From Anaerolineales bacterium (GTDB lineage: Bacteria; Chloroflexota; Anaerolineae; Anaerolineales; Villigracilaceae): 17,184 nucleotides of DNA. The notes under the pieces are model-generated. The model was not told the DNA's origin. It saw only the letters and a program-made list of their open reading frames with translations, and ran no database searches. The stretch is from positions 1-17,184 of the forward strand of contig JAICQC010000044.1 of the NCBI GenBank assembly GCA_025938055.1, written 5' to 3'. A program made the position numbers and the translations under genes. Shown piece by piece: positions 6,939 to 14,135 of this stretch (its first letter is position 1; each line of letters starts with the position of its first letter).

Positions 6939-7898
6939 TTATTCTTCCACATAAATGTTTTTGAACAAATCTTCCATTGCGGGCTCAGGGGAAGTTTCGG
7001 CAAACTCAACAGCCTGGTTCACTTCCTCTTCGACCTGTGCATCGATCTCGTCGAGCGCTTTGGCGCTGACCGTTTTCTTTTCGAGTAAATGCTTGCGGAA
7101 AATGCCGATTGGGTCATTCTCCTGCCACTGCTTTACTTCTTCCTGTTTGCGGTAACGTTCCGGGTCGCCCATGGAATGACCGCGGTAACGATAGGTGATC
7201 ACTTCAAGCAAATAGGGCTGGCCTTCTGTACGGACAAATTCCATGGCTTCTTTGGCGGCATCGTAGACCTTCATTACATCCATACCGTCCACCTGACTAT
7301 TCTTCATGCCGTAGCCTTCCGCCTTTTGCTGGATATCCAGAACTGCGGAGGCACGCTCCACGGCGGTCCCCATCCCGTATTTGTTATTTTCACAAACCCA
7401 GAGCACACGCAGTCCCCAGGCTTTTGCCAGATTTAATGCTTCATGGAAATAACCGATATTTGTCGCCCCGTCGCCAAACATACAGATCGTAATATTGTCA
7501 TTCTTTGCATACAGATCGCCCAGCGCAAGGCCGGCGGCAATCGGCAGATGCCCACCGACAATGGCATGCCCCCCCCACATGTTTCTTTCCACGCTTGCCA
7601 TGTGCATCGAACCGCCCTTACCCTTCGACATGCCCGTTGCCTTGCCGAGTAATTCTGCCATCACTTCATTAACCGGAATACCGCAATTGATGGCGACCCC
7701 ATGATCACGATAGGCGGTAATGACACGGTCACGGGGCTCACGTGTTGCTATTAAACCCGTGGAAACGGCTTCCTGCCCGATATACAGGTGCATGAAACCG
7801 CCGATCTTACCCGCCTGATACAGTTCCGCGCCGCGTTCCTCAACACGACGAATCAGCACCATTTGATGATACAAATCAAGTAATTGGTCTTTCTTCAT
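6939..7898 (-). CDS. pdhA: 2-oxoacid (pyruvate) dehydrogenase E1 subunit alpha, 319 aa
   Basis: This is the thiamine-diphosphate-binding half of E1 and the first gene of the operon. The binding motif is GDGATN (142-147) followed by FHEALNLAKAW and CENN. Other family segments are AYRDHG (62-67), GKGGSMHM (93-100), GGHAIVGG and the loop YRYRGHSMGDPERYR (236-250). I place the start at the ATG at 7898, which has GGGAG at a proper distance. A TTG four codons earlier is in frame but would lie in that Shine-Dalgarno region. The gene is preceded by an untranslated leader of about 85-90 bases and a TATAAT element. Its length is typical of AcoA/PdhA proteins. No E3 gene lies nearby, so dihydrolipoamide dehydrogenase must be encoded elsewhere. 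Confidence 0.95.
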   Translation of the reverse strand: MKKDQLLDLYHQMVLIRRVEERGAELYQAGKIGGFMHLYIGQEAVSTGLIATREPRDRVITAYRDHGVAINCGIPVNEVMAELLGKATGMSKGKGGSMHMASVERNMWGGHAIVGGHLPIAAGLALGDLYAKNDNITICMFGDGATNIGYFHEALNLAKAWGLRVLWVCENNKYGMGTAVERASAVLDIQQKAEGYGMKNSQVDGMDVMKVYDAAKEAMEFVRTEGQPYLLEVITYRYRGHSMGDPERYRKQEEVKQWQENDPIGIFRKHLLEKKTVSAKALDEIDAQVEEEVNQAVEFAETSPEPAMEDLFKNIYVEE

Positions 7899-7941
7899 CT
7901 CTGCTCCCAAAATTATGATAGCGACCTACAGGCAAAATACA

Positions 7942-7958
7942 TGGCGCTTGTAGCGCCA
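7942..7958 (-). other. Hairpin in the leader of the dehydrogenase operon
   Basis: TGGCGC-TTGTA-GCGCCA is a perfect 6-bp stem with a five-base loop, midway between the operon's -10 element and the E1 alpha start. It has no T run, so it is not a plain terminator. I recognise no riboswitch fold around it. Confidence 0.4.
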
Positions 7959-7987
7959 CGGTGTGCTTTCCTCTCTGCAACCGCGAA

Positions 7988-7993
7988 ATTATA
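7988..7993 (-). promoter_or_regulatory. Extended -10 promoter element of the dehydrogenase operon
   Basis: The minus strand reads TGATATAAT, a consensus -10 with the TG extension. It is about 90 bases before the E1 alpha ATG. No good -35 box lies 16-18 bases upstream, as is common for extended -10 promoters. Confidence 0.5.
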
Positions 7994-8040
7994 TCAGAGA
8001 TTTTCCGTCCATTTTTCCATCAACCCCATCTACTTCACAG

Positions 8041-8046
8041 TAAAAT
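8041..8046 (+). promoter_or_regulatory. Possible -10 element of a leaderless start
   Basis: GTAAAATAGAGGTATG matches, base for base through GTAAAATAGA and with equal spacing to ATG, the sequence in front of the ROK kinase gene (14021-14036, minus). The ATG at 8053 would be near the transcription start. No clear -35 is present. Confidence 0.35.
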
Positions 8047-8052
8047 AGAGGT

Positions 8053-8106
8053 ATGGCTTGGTTCAGGGGCTCGAAGCAAAACGACTCACGGCTCATCAGG
8101 GAATAG
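8053..8106 (+). CDS. 17-codon ORF after a promoter-like element
   Basis: It encodes MAWFRGSKQNDSRLIRE and then a stop. The start context equals that of the ROK kinase gene. It could be a leader peptide, the stub of a lost gene, or chance. Nothing in the peptide identifies a function. Confidence 0.2.
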   Translation: MAWFRGSKQNDSRLIRE

Positions 8107-8274
8107 ACGGAAAAGCTTATTGTAAAGCCTTAGTGGGTCGCTGAAAGCGTACATCGAACAAAATATTACTCCTACATTAGTTTCTTTAGCAAGCCATCCG
8201 GGTTATTAAGAAAGACATTGCGAAGAAACAGATTCATAGCAGCGGAAATTTCGTAAGGCTTCATAGGAGCATCC

Positions 8275-8970
8275 GTGAAACGCATTCATATCCTGCTGGG
8301 CGTACAGTCACTCGTTGCCATCCTGGTTTCCCTTAATCGTCTCGGCACATGGACGCTCGGCTACGTGCTGCCTAATGAATTCCTTCGCTGGGTGGATTTC
8401 AACAACATGCTTGTCCTTCCGCTCATCAGTGTAGTGGCATCGTATCTCCTCAAGAAAACAATTGAATATGACTCGCCTGCACGCGACAGCAGACCACACA
8501 TTGCCTGGAATGTGGTCTTCATCGTGGGGCTTTATCTGCTGGCTGCCAGCTATGGCGACCATGAAGTGACGAATTACCTGCACCAGCGATTCTGTGTCAC
8601 TGATCTCAATAGTGACCTGTGCCGCATCATCATCTTCAATGATGATGAATTCAGTCATTGGATATTCTTTATGGGCTTTGTGATGGGCAATATAGCGATC
8701 TTATTTATACAAAAACTTTTTCCTCACCAGGGAGAGATTACAAGCACAGATCTTGTTTTGCTGGCACTGAATGCGCTTTTCCTGGGAGCGGGTGTTTTTG
8801 CGAATCTCGGCTTTGAAGAGATTGGGCTCGACCTGTACGTTGTGGCACTGCTGGCTCTTGTTTCCGCCTATTTACTCTGGCAACGCGGCAGGCAGCCGAT
8901 GTTCGTTTATTACACCATTGCCTACTGGCTGGGTCTGGTGGGCAGCCTTATCGCGCAGGTGTTGAGGTGA
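8275..8970 (+). CDS. Polytopic membrane protein of unknown function, 231 aa
   Basis: I do not recognise the family. The start is GTG with AGGAG eight bases upstream. Hydrophobic segments at about 5-22, 43-59, 76-92, 127-147, 158-180, 183-202 and 209-230 suggest seven membrane helices. Between the third and fourth helices lies a polar stretch rich in possible metal or heme ligands: GDHEVTNYLHQRFC (Asp95, His96, His103, Cys107), Cys116, and NDDEFSHW (Asp123, Asp124, His128). This clustering suggests a redox, metal or enzymatic role rather than simple transport, but that is inference. It is followed after 154 bases by another small membrane protein on the same strand with its own ribosome site, so the two may or may not be cotranscribed. 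Confidence 0.85.
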   Translation: MKRIHILLGVQSLVAILVSLNRLGTWTLGYVLPNEFLRWVDFNNMLVLPLISVVASYLLKKTIEYDSPARDSRPHIAWNVVFIVGLYLLAASYGDHEVTNYLHQRFCVTDLNSDLCRIIIFNDDEFSHWIFFMGFVMGNIAILFIQKLFPHQGEITSTDLVLLALNALFLGAGVFANLGFEEIGLDLYVVALLALVSAYLLWQRGRQPMFVYYTIAYWLGLVGSLIAQVLR

Positions 8971-9083
8971 TCATTCAGCACAAGAATGGATGGCTTACTA
9001 CGTTGGTCTGTGAGAGGAAGCGCTGGTTTGGTTCACCTCTTTCGTGCTACTACCGCACAGTCGCAACAAATCCATCAGTATGG

Positions 9084-9092
9084 TGTTACTAT
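9084..9092 (+). promoter_or_regulatory. Possible extended -10 element for the gene at 9125
   Basis: TGTTACTAT fits TGn plus a -10 hexamer (TACTAT) 32 bases before the ATG. The -35 region is poor. Weak evidence. Confidence 0.25.
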
Positions 9093-9124
9093 ATTCGAAT
9101 TCAGTCCTACCAAAGGAGAAGAAT

Positions 9125-9628
9125 ATGATTTACCTCATCTGGCTGCTTCGCATTATCCACATTGTGGGCGGTGTATTCTGGGTCGGCGGCGTACTGGTCA
9201 TGACGTTTTTTGTAGGTCCCACGATGGGAGCGACCGGAGAGTCGGGGCAACGGTTCGTCGGGCACTTAATGAACAATCTAAAGTTCAGCAACCGAATGGC
9301 AATCGCATCTGGTTCGACGATTCTGGCGGGTTTTATCCTGTTCGCCCTGGATGCGAGAGCCGGAGCCTCATGGTTACAATCCGGCTTTGCCACCGGGCTT
9401 AGCATTGGTGCAGGGTTTGCATTGATCGGCTTTGTGTTCGGCATGATGATCGGCCGCACCACAAAAGCTATGGCACAACTCGGCGCGCAGATGCAAGGCA
9501 ATTCTACACCCGGTCAGGTTATTGAAATGCAGGCTATCCAAAAAAAGCAGCGGACGTATTCAATGATTTCCACAGCAGCCGTGGTCCTCGCCACGGTCTT
9601 TATGGCGATAGCCCGCTACATGGTATAA
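9125..9628 (+). CDS. Small integral membrane protein, DUF2269/CopD-like, 167 aa
   Basis: Four membrane helices are visible (about 6-30, 58-75, 88-110, 145-164). The first contains RIIHIVGGVFWVGG, with His12 followed by a Gly-rich helix. This arrangement is typical of DUF2269- and CopD-like membrane proteins, where such histidines can bind heme or copper. Helix 2 is preceded by NRMAIASG. A loop of about 35 polar residues (GRTTKAMAQL to IQKKQR) separates helices 3 and 4. I chose the ATG at 9125 because AAAGGAG lies six bases upstream and the hydrophobic helix begins at once; an in-frame start at 9044 would add 27 residues that look random. A strong terminator follows two bases after the stop. 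Biochemical role unknown. Confidence 0.85.
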   Translation: MIYLIWLLRIIHIVGGVFWVGGVLVMTFFVGPTMGATGESGQRFVGHLMNNLKFSNRMAIASGSTILAGFILFALDARAGASWLQSGFATGLSIGAGFALIGFVFGMMIGRTTKAMAQLGAQMQGNSTPGQVIEMQAIQKKQRTYSMISTAAVVLATVFMAIARYMV

Positions 9629-9630
9629 CA

Positions 9631-9660
9631 AAAGAGACCCGATGAACATCGGGTCTCTTT
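9631..9660 (+). terminator. Rho-independent terminator
   Basis: AAAGAGACCCGATG and CATCGGGTCTCTTT pair perfectly over 14 bp around AA. It lies just after the stop of the gene ending at 9628; the T tract is short. Confidence 0.85.
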
Positions 9661-9719
9661 CTTGAAGCCACGTTCTCTCAACTCCGTTAAAATAATCCGA
9701 ATTCACTTCGGAGAAATTC

Positions 9720-10616
9720 ATGAATCCAAAACGACTTCGAGTTCTGGCTGCACTCCTGCTCCTCAGCCTTGCGCTTCTTTTATTTATTACGCCGGATGCT
9801 CCCTCCAGCCTCTATTATGCAAACATACCGCGACCGCTCGTCATCGCTCATCAGGGTGGAGATGGACTCTGGCCCGGCGATACCATGTACGCCTTCGAGC
9901 AGGCTGTTGAGATCGGTGCGGATGTTCTTGAGATGGATGCACATATCACCGGGGACAATCACATCGTTCTGATGCATGACGAAGAAGTGGATCGCACCAC
10001 TGACGGCACAGGGCTTATCGAAGAATTGACCCTCGCCGAATTAAAGCAGCTGGACGCTGCATACAGATGGTCAAAGGATGGCGGCAAAACCTTCCCATAT
10101 CGCGGACAGGGGATCCAAGTGCCCACATTGGATGAACTCTTTCAGAAATTTCCACAAATGCGTTATGTGATCGAGATCAAGCTGACACAAAACCCAATCG
10201 ACAAACCGCTTTGCGATCTCATCCGCAAACACAATATGCAGGACAAGGTCATGGTTGCATCCTTCCATGATGAAGCCATGCAAAACTTTCGGGAAACCTG
10301 TCCCGAGATCGCCACATCAGCCTCGCGCGGCGAGGTGACAAGATTTGTCCTGCTCGGCAAAGTATTTCTGAGCGGTTTCATCGCCCCGCAGTACCAATCG
10401 ATCCAGCCGCCGTATGATCCTGGTGAGTCTATGAATATTCCAATCATGACCAGGCGCTTTATCCGTGAGGCGCATGCCAAGAACATCAAGGTCGAGCCGT
10501 GGACTGTGAATGACCCCGCGCTCATGAAGCAATACATCCAATGGGGTGTGGGCGGCATCATGACTGATCGACCAGACCTGATGATCCAGGTATTGGAAGG
10601 ATTGGGAATGAAGTAG
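9720..10616 (+). CDS. Glycerophosphodiester phosphodiesterase, membrane-anchored or exported, 298 aa
   Basis: Such enzymes hydrolyse glycerophosphodiesters to an alcohol and glycerol 3-phosphate in a TIM barrel. Residues 8-23 form an N-terminal hydrophobic signal or anchor after the basic MNPKRLR, so it acts outside the membrane. The barrel begins VIAHQGGDGLWPGDTMYAF (His44), then GADVLEMDAH with metal ligands Glu71 and Asp73, LMHDEEVDRTT with the second catalytic His86, YVIEIKL, and a C-terminal VEPWTVNDPALMKQ plus GGIMTDRPD. The usual HRG and PENT motifs read HQG and PGDT here. I recall the Gln variant from related environmental proteins, so activity is likely but not certain. GGAG lies eight bases before the ATG. 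The gene is alone, between two terminators. Confidence 0.92.
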   Translation: MNPKRLRVLAALLLLSLALLLFITPDAPSSLYYANIPRPLVIAHQGGDGLWPGDTMYAFEQAVEIGADVLEMDAHITGDNHIVLMHDEEVDRTTDGTGLIEELTLAELKQLDAAYRWSKDGGKTFPYRGQGIQVPTLDELFQKFPQMRYVIEIKLTQNPIDKPLCDLIRKHNMQDKVMVASFHDEAMQNFRETCPEIATSASRGEVTRFVLLGKVFLSGFIAPQYQSIQPPYDPGESMNIPIMTRRFIREAHAKNIKVEPWTVNDPALMKQYIQWGVGGIMTDRPDLMIQVLEGLGMK

Positions 10617-10617
10617 A

Positions 10618-10658
10618 GTAAGAGAGCGATAAGCCGCAAAAGCTCATCGCTCTCTTAC
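10618..10658. terminator. Bidirectional terminator between convergent genes
   Basis: GTAAGAGAGCGAT and ATCGCTCTCTTAC form a perfect 13-bp stem, extended inside by AGC/GCT around CGCAAAA. It sits between the converging phosphodiesterase and nitroreductase genes. T tracts are modest on both sides. Confidence 0.7.
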
Positions 10659-10690
10659 TTATCTCTATTTACTTCCAACTGTTTACTGAT

Positions 10691-11248
10691 TCATTCCATC
10701 CATACTGTTCTGTCTTCAAACGATGGTCTTGGCGCGGGCTCAGCGATGAACTCCGGATAGCCAAGATAGATAAACGCGACGAGATGCTGGTCCGCTTCGA
10801 AACCCAGGAATTCTTTCACCTTTGGGTCGCGTGCCCATTCGCTTGTGCGCCATTTTGCGCCCAGCCCCATGGCATGCGCGGTAAGCAGCAGATTTTGCGT
10901 GGCAGCAGCAGCGGCTGCCAGATTTTCGAGTTCCAAAACTTTGGCTTCACTGGGCTTGTCCACACCGATGGCAATAACCACGGGAGCGCGCAGCGGCAAG
11001 GCGCGGCACTTATCGAACGCCTCCGGCGGGAATTCAGGATGTCGCGCCCGCTGCGAGGCAGCCATGACCTCACCCAGCTTGTTCCGTCCTTCCCCCGTTA
11101 GAACGACAAAACGCCACGGTCGCACTTTGTAATGATTCGGCGCCTGCACCGCTGCATCCAATAATTTTTTGATCAACTCACGCGGCAGCGGATCAGGTTT
11201 CACCTTTCCCTGCGAATGTCTGCCATGTATCGCTTCGAATAGATCCAT
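10691..11248 (-). CDS. Nitroreductase-family flavoprotein (YdjA-like), 185 aa
   Basis: Nitroreductase-fold enzymes bind FMN and use NAD(P)H to reduce nitro groups, quinones or related compounds; the natural substrate here is unknown. Visible family features are AIHGRHSQGKV near the N terminus (FMN phosphate contact Arg10), AAVQAPNHYKVRPWRFVVL (32-50), the Ala-rich helix LENLAAAAAATQNLLL (106-121), and the GLGAKWRT loop (127-134), which matches the short YdjA-like subfamily. It ends PSFEDRTVWME. The ATG has GGAGG upstream. It is divergent from the amidohydrolase gene with only 52 bases between the start codons, so their promoters must overlap. Confidence 0.92.
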   Translation of the reverse strand: MDLFEAIHGRHSQGKVKPDPLPRELIKKLLDAAVQAPNHYKVRPWRFVVLTGEGRNKLGEVMAASQRARHPEFPPEAFDKCRALPLRAPVVIAIGVDKPSEAKVLELENLAAAAAATQNLLLTAHAMGLGAKWRTSEWARDPKVKEFLGFEADQHLVAFIYLGYPEFIAEPAPRPSFEDRTVWME

Positions 11249-11300
11249 GCTTCCTCCGTTCTATTGATACAATTCATCAGTAGGTTCTTACGGAGATGAC
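11249..11300. promoter_or_regulatory. 52-base divergent control region
   Basis: It must contain the ribosome sites of both flanking genes (ACGGAGGA on minus, ACGGAG on plus). It may hold overlapping promoters, although no convincing -35/-10 pair is visible and the promoters may extend into the opposite coding regions. Confidence 0.4.
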
Positions 11301-12323
11301 ATGAAGGTCTATTATTCTGAAGTGCATCGCAAACACGAGCCGCCCTTCGAGATTTTCGATGGCGGGCTGCGCGTGCCTTATCTTGAAAACCCGGACCGGA
11401 TGGACCGAATCCTGAACGCACTGCGCCAGACGGACTGGGCAGAGATCATCGAGCCGAAGGATTTTGGACTCGACCCGATCTGCGCAGTCCATGATGAAGA
11501 ATATCTGAGGTTCCTCGCTTCTGCCTGGACCGAGTGGCTGGCTTCCGATGCCAAAGACAAATCCACGCTGCTGCCTTCCACGTTCGCGCTCCGGCGTCAT
11601 CCCCATAAACCGACCGGACTGCTGGGCCGCGCCGGCTACCATCTGATGGACCTGAGCGCCTGCATTGTCGAAGGAACCTATGCCGCCGCGCTGGCCTCTG
11701 CGAACTGCGCGTTGAACGCGGCGGAAGCCGTAGCAAACGGAGCACGATCCGCATTTGCACTGTGCCGTCCACCGGGGCATCACGCGGGCAAAGATTACGC
11801 CGGTGGATACTGCTTCATCAACAACGCATCGGTCGCGGCGAACTGGCTTTCCGCGCAGGGAAAAGTCGCCCTGCTCGACATTGACTATCACTGCGGCAAC
11901 GGCACCCAGGATATCTTCTATGAGCGCGCCGATGTGCTAACGATCTCCATCCACGCCGACCCGAATGTGGAGTATCCCTATTACGCGGGCTACGCCGATG
12001 AAACAGGAATGGGCGCTGGGCTGAGTTTCCACAAGAATTTCCCGCTCGAGAAAGGCACAGATGATGATCGTTACCTGTCAGCGTTGGAGGAGGCGCTGAG
12101 TCTCATACGAGAATTTGCGCCGAAATATCTGGTCGTCTGCGCAGGAATGGACATCTACGCAGACGATCCGCTTGGGACGATAAAAGTCACCACACAAGGG
12201 ATTGGTCAAATTGGCAAGCGGATTGCTGCGCTGGGGCTGCCAACGGTGATCGTGATGGAGGGCGGCTACAACAACGAGGCGCTTGGCAGGAATATCATCA
12301 AGTTTCTAGGAGAGTTTGAATGA
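11301..12323 (+). CDS. Histone-deacetylase-family acetylpolyamine amidohydrolase, 340 aa
   Basis: It matches bacterial acetylpolyamine amidohydrolases, zinc enzymes that remove acetyl groups from polyamines or similar amines. Length and residue spacing agree closely with the Mycoplana ramosa enzyme as I recall it. Catalytic His160 and His161 lie in CRPPGHHAGKD. Zinc ligands are Asp195 and His197 in LLDIDYHCGNGTQ and Asp284 in AGMDIYADDP. Tyr323 in MEGGYNN is the transition-state residue. The N-terminal MKVYYSEVHRKHEP also fits this subfamily rather than AcuC. One oddity is Cys198 where nearly all relatives have a second His after the zinc-binding His. GGAG precedes the ATG at a normal distance. 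The stop overlaps the next gene's start (ATGA), so the lipoprotein gene is translationally coupled. Confidence 0.94.
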   Translation: MKVYYSEVHRKHEPPFEIFDGGLRVPYLENPDRMDRILNALRQTDWAEIIEPKDFGLDPICAVHDEEYLRFLASAWTEWLASDAKDKSTLLPSTFALRRHPHKPTGLLGRAGYHLMDLSACIVEGTYAAALASANCALNAAEAVANGARSAFALCRPPGHHAGKDYAGGYCFINNASVAANWLSAQGKVALLDIDYHCGNGTQDIFYERADVLTISIHADPNVEYPYYAGYADETGMGAGLSFHKNFPLEKGTDDDRYLSALEEALSLIREFAPKYLVVCAGMDIYADDPLGTIKVTTQGIGQIGKRIAALGLPTVIVMEGGYNNEALGRNIIKFLGEFE

Positions 12324-13087
12324 GAGTCTATAAGATCATGCTCGTGATCTTCCTGTTTGTTTCAGCCTGTGCACCTTCCACCCAACAGCCATCTACTCCC
12401 ACTGCACCTGCCAGCACGGCTACCCAAGAATCCACAGAAACACCGGAGGCCACCTCTACTGCCACAAAGACGGTTACACCTACAGTAGCATTCACCCCAA
12501 CGATCGAGCTTTCCCCGACGGTCACTGCCACTCCGACTTTTGCATTCCCATCTGTGACAGTAAATAAGCAGGCACACTGCCGCTATGGTCCGTCCGTTGC
12601 CTACCTGCACGCCGCGGACCTATACCCGGGTGATGTTGGAAGCGTGCGTGGACGCTATATCTATAGCAAATGGCTATACATCAAGTTCGATAAACTGAAT
12701 TACTTCTGCTGGGTGGCGCCGTCTGTGGTGGATGTGGTCGGAGATGTTTCCACAGTGGCATATACGGAACTTGACCTGCAATCCATCGGGAGCAATATGT
12801 ACGGTCCACCTGGAAACGTGACGGCTGTTCGGGATGGGAACACGGTGACGATCACCTGGAATAAGGTGGAGATGACACTGGATGACGACCGCGGCTATCT
12901 GCTGGAGTTATTCGTCTGCCAGGATGGAGGCTTGATCTGGTGGACAGATTCGTACCCTGAGCAGGGTTCCACCAGCTATACCGTTCGGGATGAAGCGGGC
13001 TGCGCGCAGCCTTCGTCGGGCAAGCTCTATACGGTTGAAAAACATGGATTCTCAGAGCCTGCCATCATCCCCTGGCCCCCGCCATAG
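12320..13087 (+). CDS. Lipoprotein with Thr/Pro-rich stalk and SH3-like domain, 255 aa
   Basis: The N terminus MRVYKIMLVIFLFVSAC is a lipoprotein signal with the lipobox VSAC, so Cys17 would be lipidated and the protein surface-exposed. Residues 18-76 are a Thr/Pro/Ser-rich stalk typical of Chloroflexota surface proteins. Residues 79-140 look like a bacterial SH3 domain (AHCRYGPSVAYLHAADLYPGD, then KWLYIKF and CWV). Residues 160-250 look like one fibronectin-III-type beta domain (PPGNVTAVRDGNTVTITW). Cysteine pairs 87/130 and 200/228 could form disulfides. It overlaps the amidohydrolase by four bases (ATGA). Binding target unknown; cell-wall or glycan binding would be usual for SH3-like domains. 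The stop lies 15 bases from the convergent kinase gene with no terminator visible. Confidence 0.88.
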   Translation: MRVYKIMLVIFLFVSACAPSTQQPSTPTAPASTATQESTETPEATSTATKTVTPTVAFTPTIELSPTVTATPTFAFPSVTVNKQAHCRYGPSVAYLHAADLYPGDVGSVRGRYIYSKWLYIKFDKLNYFCWVAPSVVDVVGDVSTVAYTELDLQSIGSNMYGPPGNVTAVRDGNTVTITWNKVEMTLDDDRGYLLELFVCQDGGLIWWTDSYPEQGSTSYTVRDEAGCAQPSSGKLYTVEKHGFSEPAIIPWPPP

Positions 13088-13102
13088 TAACGACAAAGTC
13101 TC

Positions 13103-14023
13103 TTACGCTTGAGGATTCTTGCTATTTCCATTCGCCTGCATCGCGAACGCGATCGCTCCCAGACTCCCGGATTGGTTTCCCAGCCCGGGCGGCACGATGT
13201 AATCTTCAATATTTTCTAGCAAGGATTTGCTGGACACATAATCGTTCAACAATTCGCGCACTCGTGCACGAACTTTCGGGAAGAGAAATCCGCGCTGCAT
13301 CACACCCCCGCCCAGGATGATCTTTTTCGGGGAAAGCGTCAGAATGTAATTCATTAACGCGGAGGCAATGTAATCCGCTTCGAGATTCCAGAACGGATCA
13401 TTCTCAGCGACTCGGGCGCCCGCCTGACCGAGCCGCTTCTCAATGGCAGGTCCGCTGGCGAGCCCCTCAAAACAGTCGTCGTGGAAGGGGCAAATGCCTT
13501 GAAACGGATCCCTTTCAAGGCTGTGCGGGATGCGAATGTGTCCCATTTCCGGGGCGAGCATGCCGATTAATGCTCCGCCATTCTTGATGTATCCGCCGCC
13601 GATCCCCGTGCCGATCGTTAGATAAAGCGAAGGGTCACAGCCTTTGCTGGCGCCCCACATGTATTCTCCCAGCGCAGCCACGTTGACGTCTGTATCGAGG
13701 ACGATCTCGGCGTCCAGCGCGCCTCGCAGGCTGCCCAGTACGTCCGTGTTGCTCCAGCGCGGCTTGGGCGTAGCAGTGATAAAACCATAGGTCGGGGATT
13801 CAGGGTTCAGGTCGAGAGGACCGAATGAACCAACCCCTATGGCACTGACCTGTCCTGATGTCACAAATGGCTGAAAGAATTGAATCGCTCTGCTTAGTGT
13901 CTCTTCGGGAGCGGTGGTCACATAGCGGATTTCGTCCACGATCTGATCAGGTCCGTTGGCAACCACACAAACAAACTTTGTACCACCTGCTTCAATGCCG
14001 CCATAGAGTTTTTTTGTTTGCAT
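13103..14023 (-). CDS. ROK-family sugar kinase, fructokinase (ScrK/GmuE) type, 306 aa
   Basis: ROK kinases phosphorylate sugars with ATP. Motifs in order are the phosphate loop YGGIEAGGTKF (7-17), catalytic Asp112 in LDTDVNVAALGE, the glycine-rich LTIGTGIGGGY (135-145), and the zinc motif GHIRIPH to CPFHDDCFEGLASGPAI (His162, Cys178, His181, Cys184). The HDDCFEGLASGPAI version is characteristic of the fructokinase subgroup, so fructose is the most likely substrate, but mannose or glucose cannot be excluded. The gene stands alone. No Shine-Dalgarno is visible. Instead TAAAAT sits six bases before the ATG, suggesting a leaderless message. Confidence 0.93.
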   Translation of the reverse strand: MQTKKLYGGIEAGGTKFVCVVANGPDQIVDEIRYVTTAPEETLSRAIQFFQPFVTSGQVSAIGVGSFGPLDLNPESPTYGFITATPKPRWSNTDVLGSLRGALDAEIVLDTDVNVAALGEYMWGASKGCDPSLYLTIGTGIGGGYIKNGGALIGMLAPEMGHIRIPHSLERDPFQGICPFHDDCFEGLASGPAIEKRLGQAGARVAENDPFWNLEADYIASALMNYILTLSPKKIILGGGVMQRGFLFPKVRARVRELLNDYVSSKSLLENIEDYIVPPGLGNQSGSLGAIAFAMQANGNSKNPQA

Positions 14024-14029
14024 GAGTCT

Positions 14030-14035
14030 ATTTTA
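14030..14035 (-). promoter_or_regulatory. -10 element of the ROK kinase gene, probably leaderless
   Basis: The minus strand reads GTAAAATAGACTCATG. With TAAAAT as -10, transcription would begin at about the A of the ATG. No ribosome site is present. The -35 region is weak. Confidence 0.45.
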
Positions 14036-14135
14036 CCGCCTGTCTCATAAAATGCTTTGTCGTGGAGCCATGTACAAGTTGAATTCACCCTCTTATTTTA
14101 CAAGGTTGTGAGGCGCTTTGGAGCACCACAACTTA

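Larger units (their letters stand above)
7899..8274. other. 376-base divergent intergenic region
   Basis: It lies between the dehydrogenase operon (-) and the first membrane protein (+). It holds the operon leader hairpin and -10 element, a plus-strand TAAAAT element with a 17-codon ORF (8053-8106), and short unassigned minus-strand frames such as 8172-8264. No standard gene is supported. Confidence 0.6.

Noticed and set aside
9044..9124. 27-residue N-terminal extension of the small membrane protein
   Set aside because: The ATG at 9125 has AAAGGAG six bases upstream and starts at the first helix.
9662..9693. TTGAAG and TAAAAT as promoter of the phosphodiesterase gene
   Set aside because: The spacer would be 20 bases, too long for a confident call.
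11277..11891. 204-codon minus-strand open frame opposite the deacetylase
   Set aside because: It covers a gene with intact catalytic motifs; composition is shadow-like and it overlaps the true start region.
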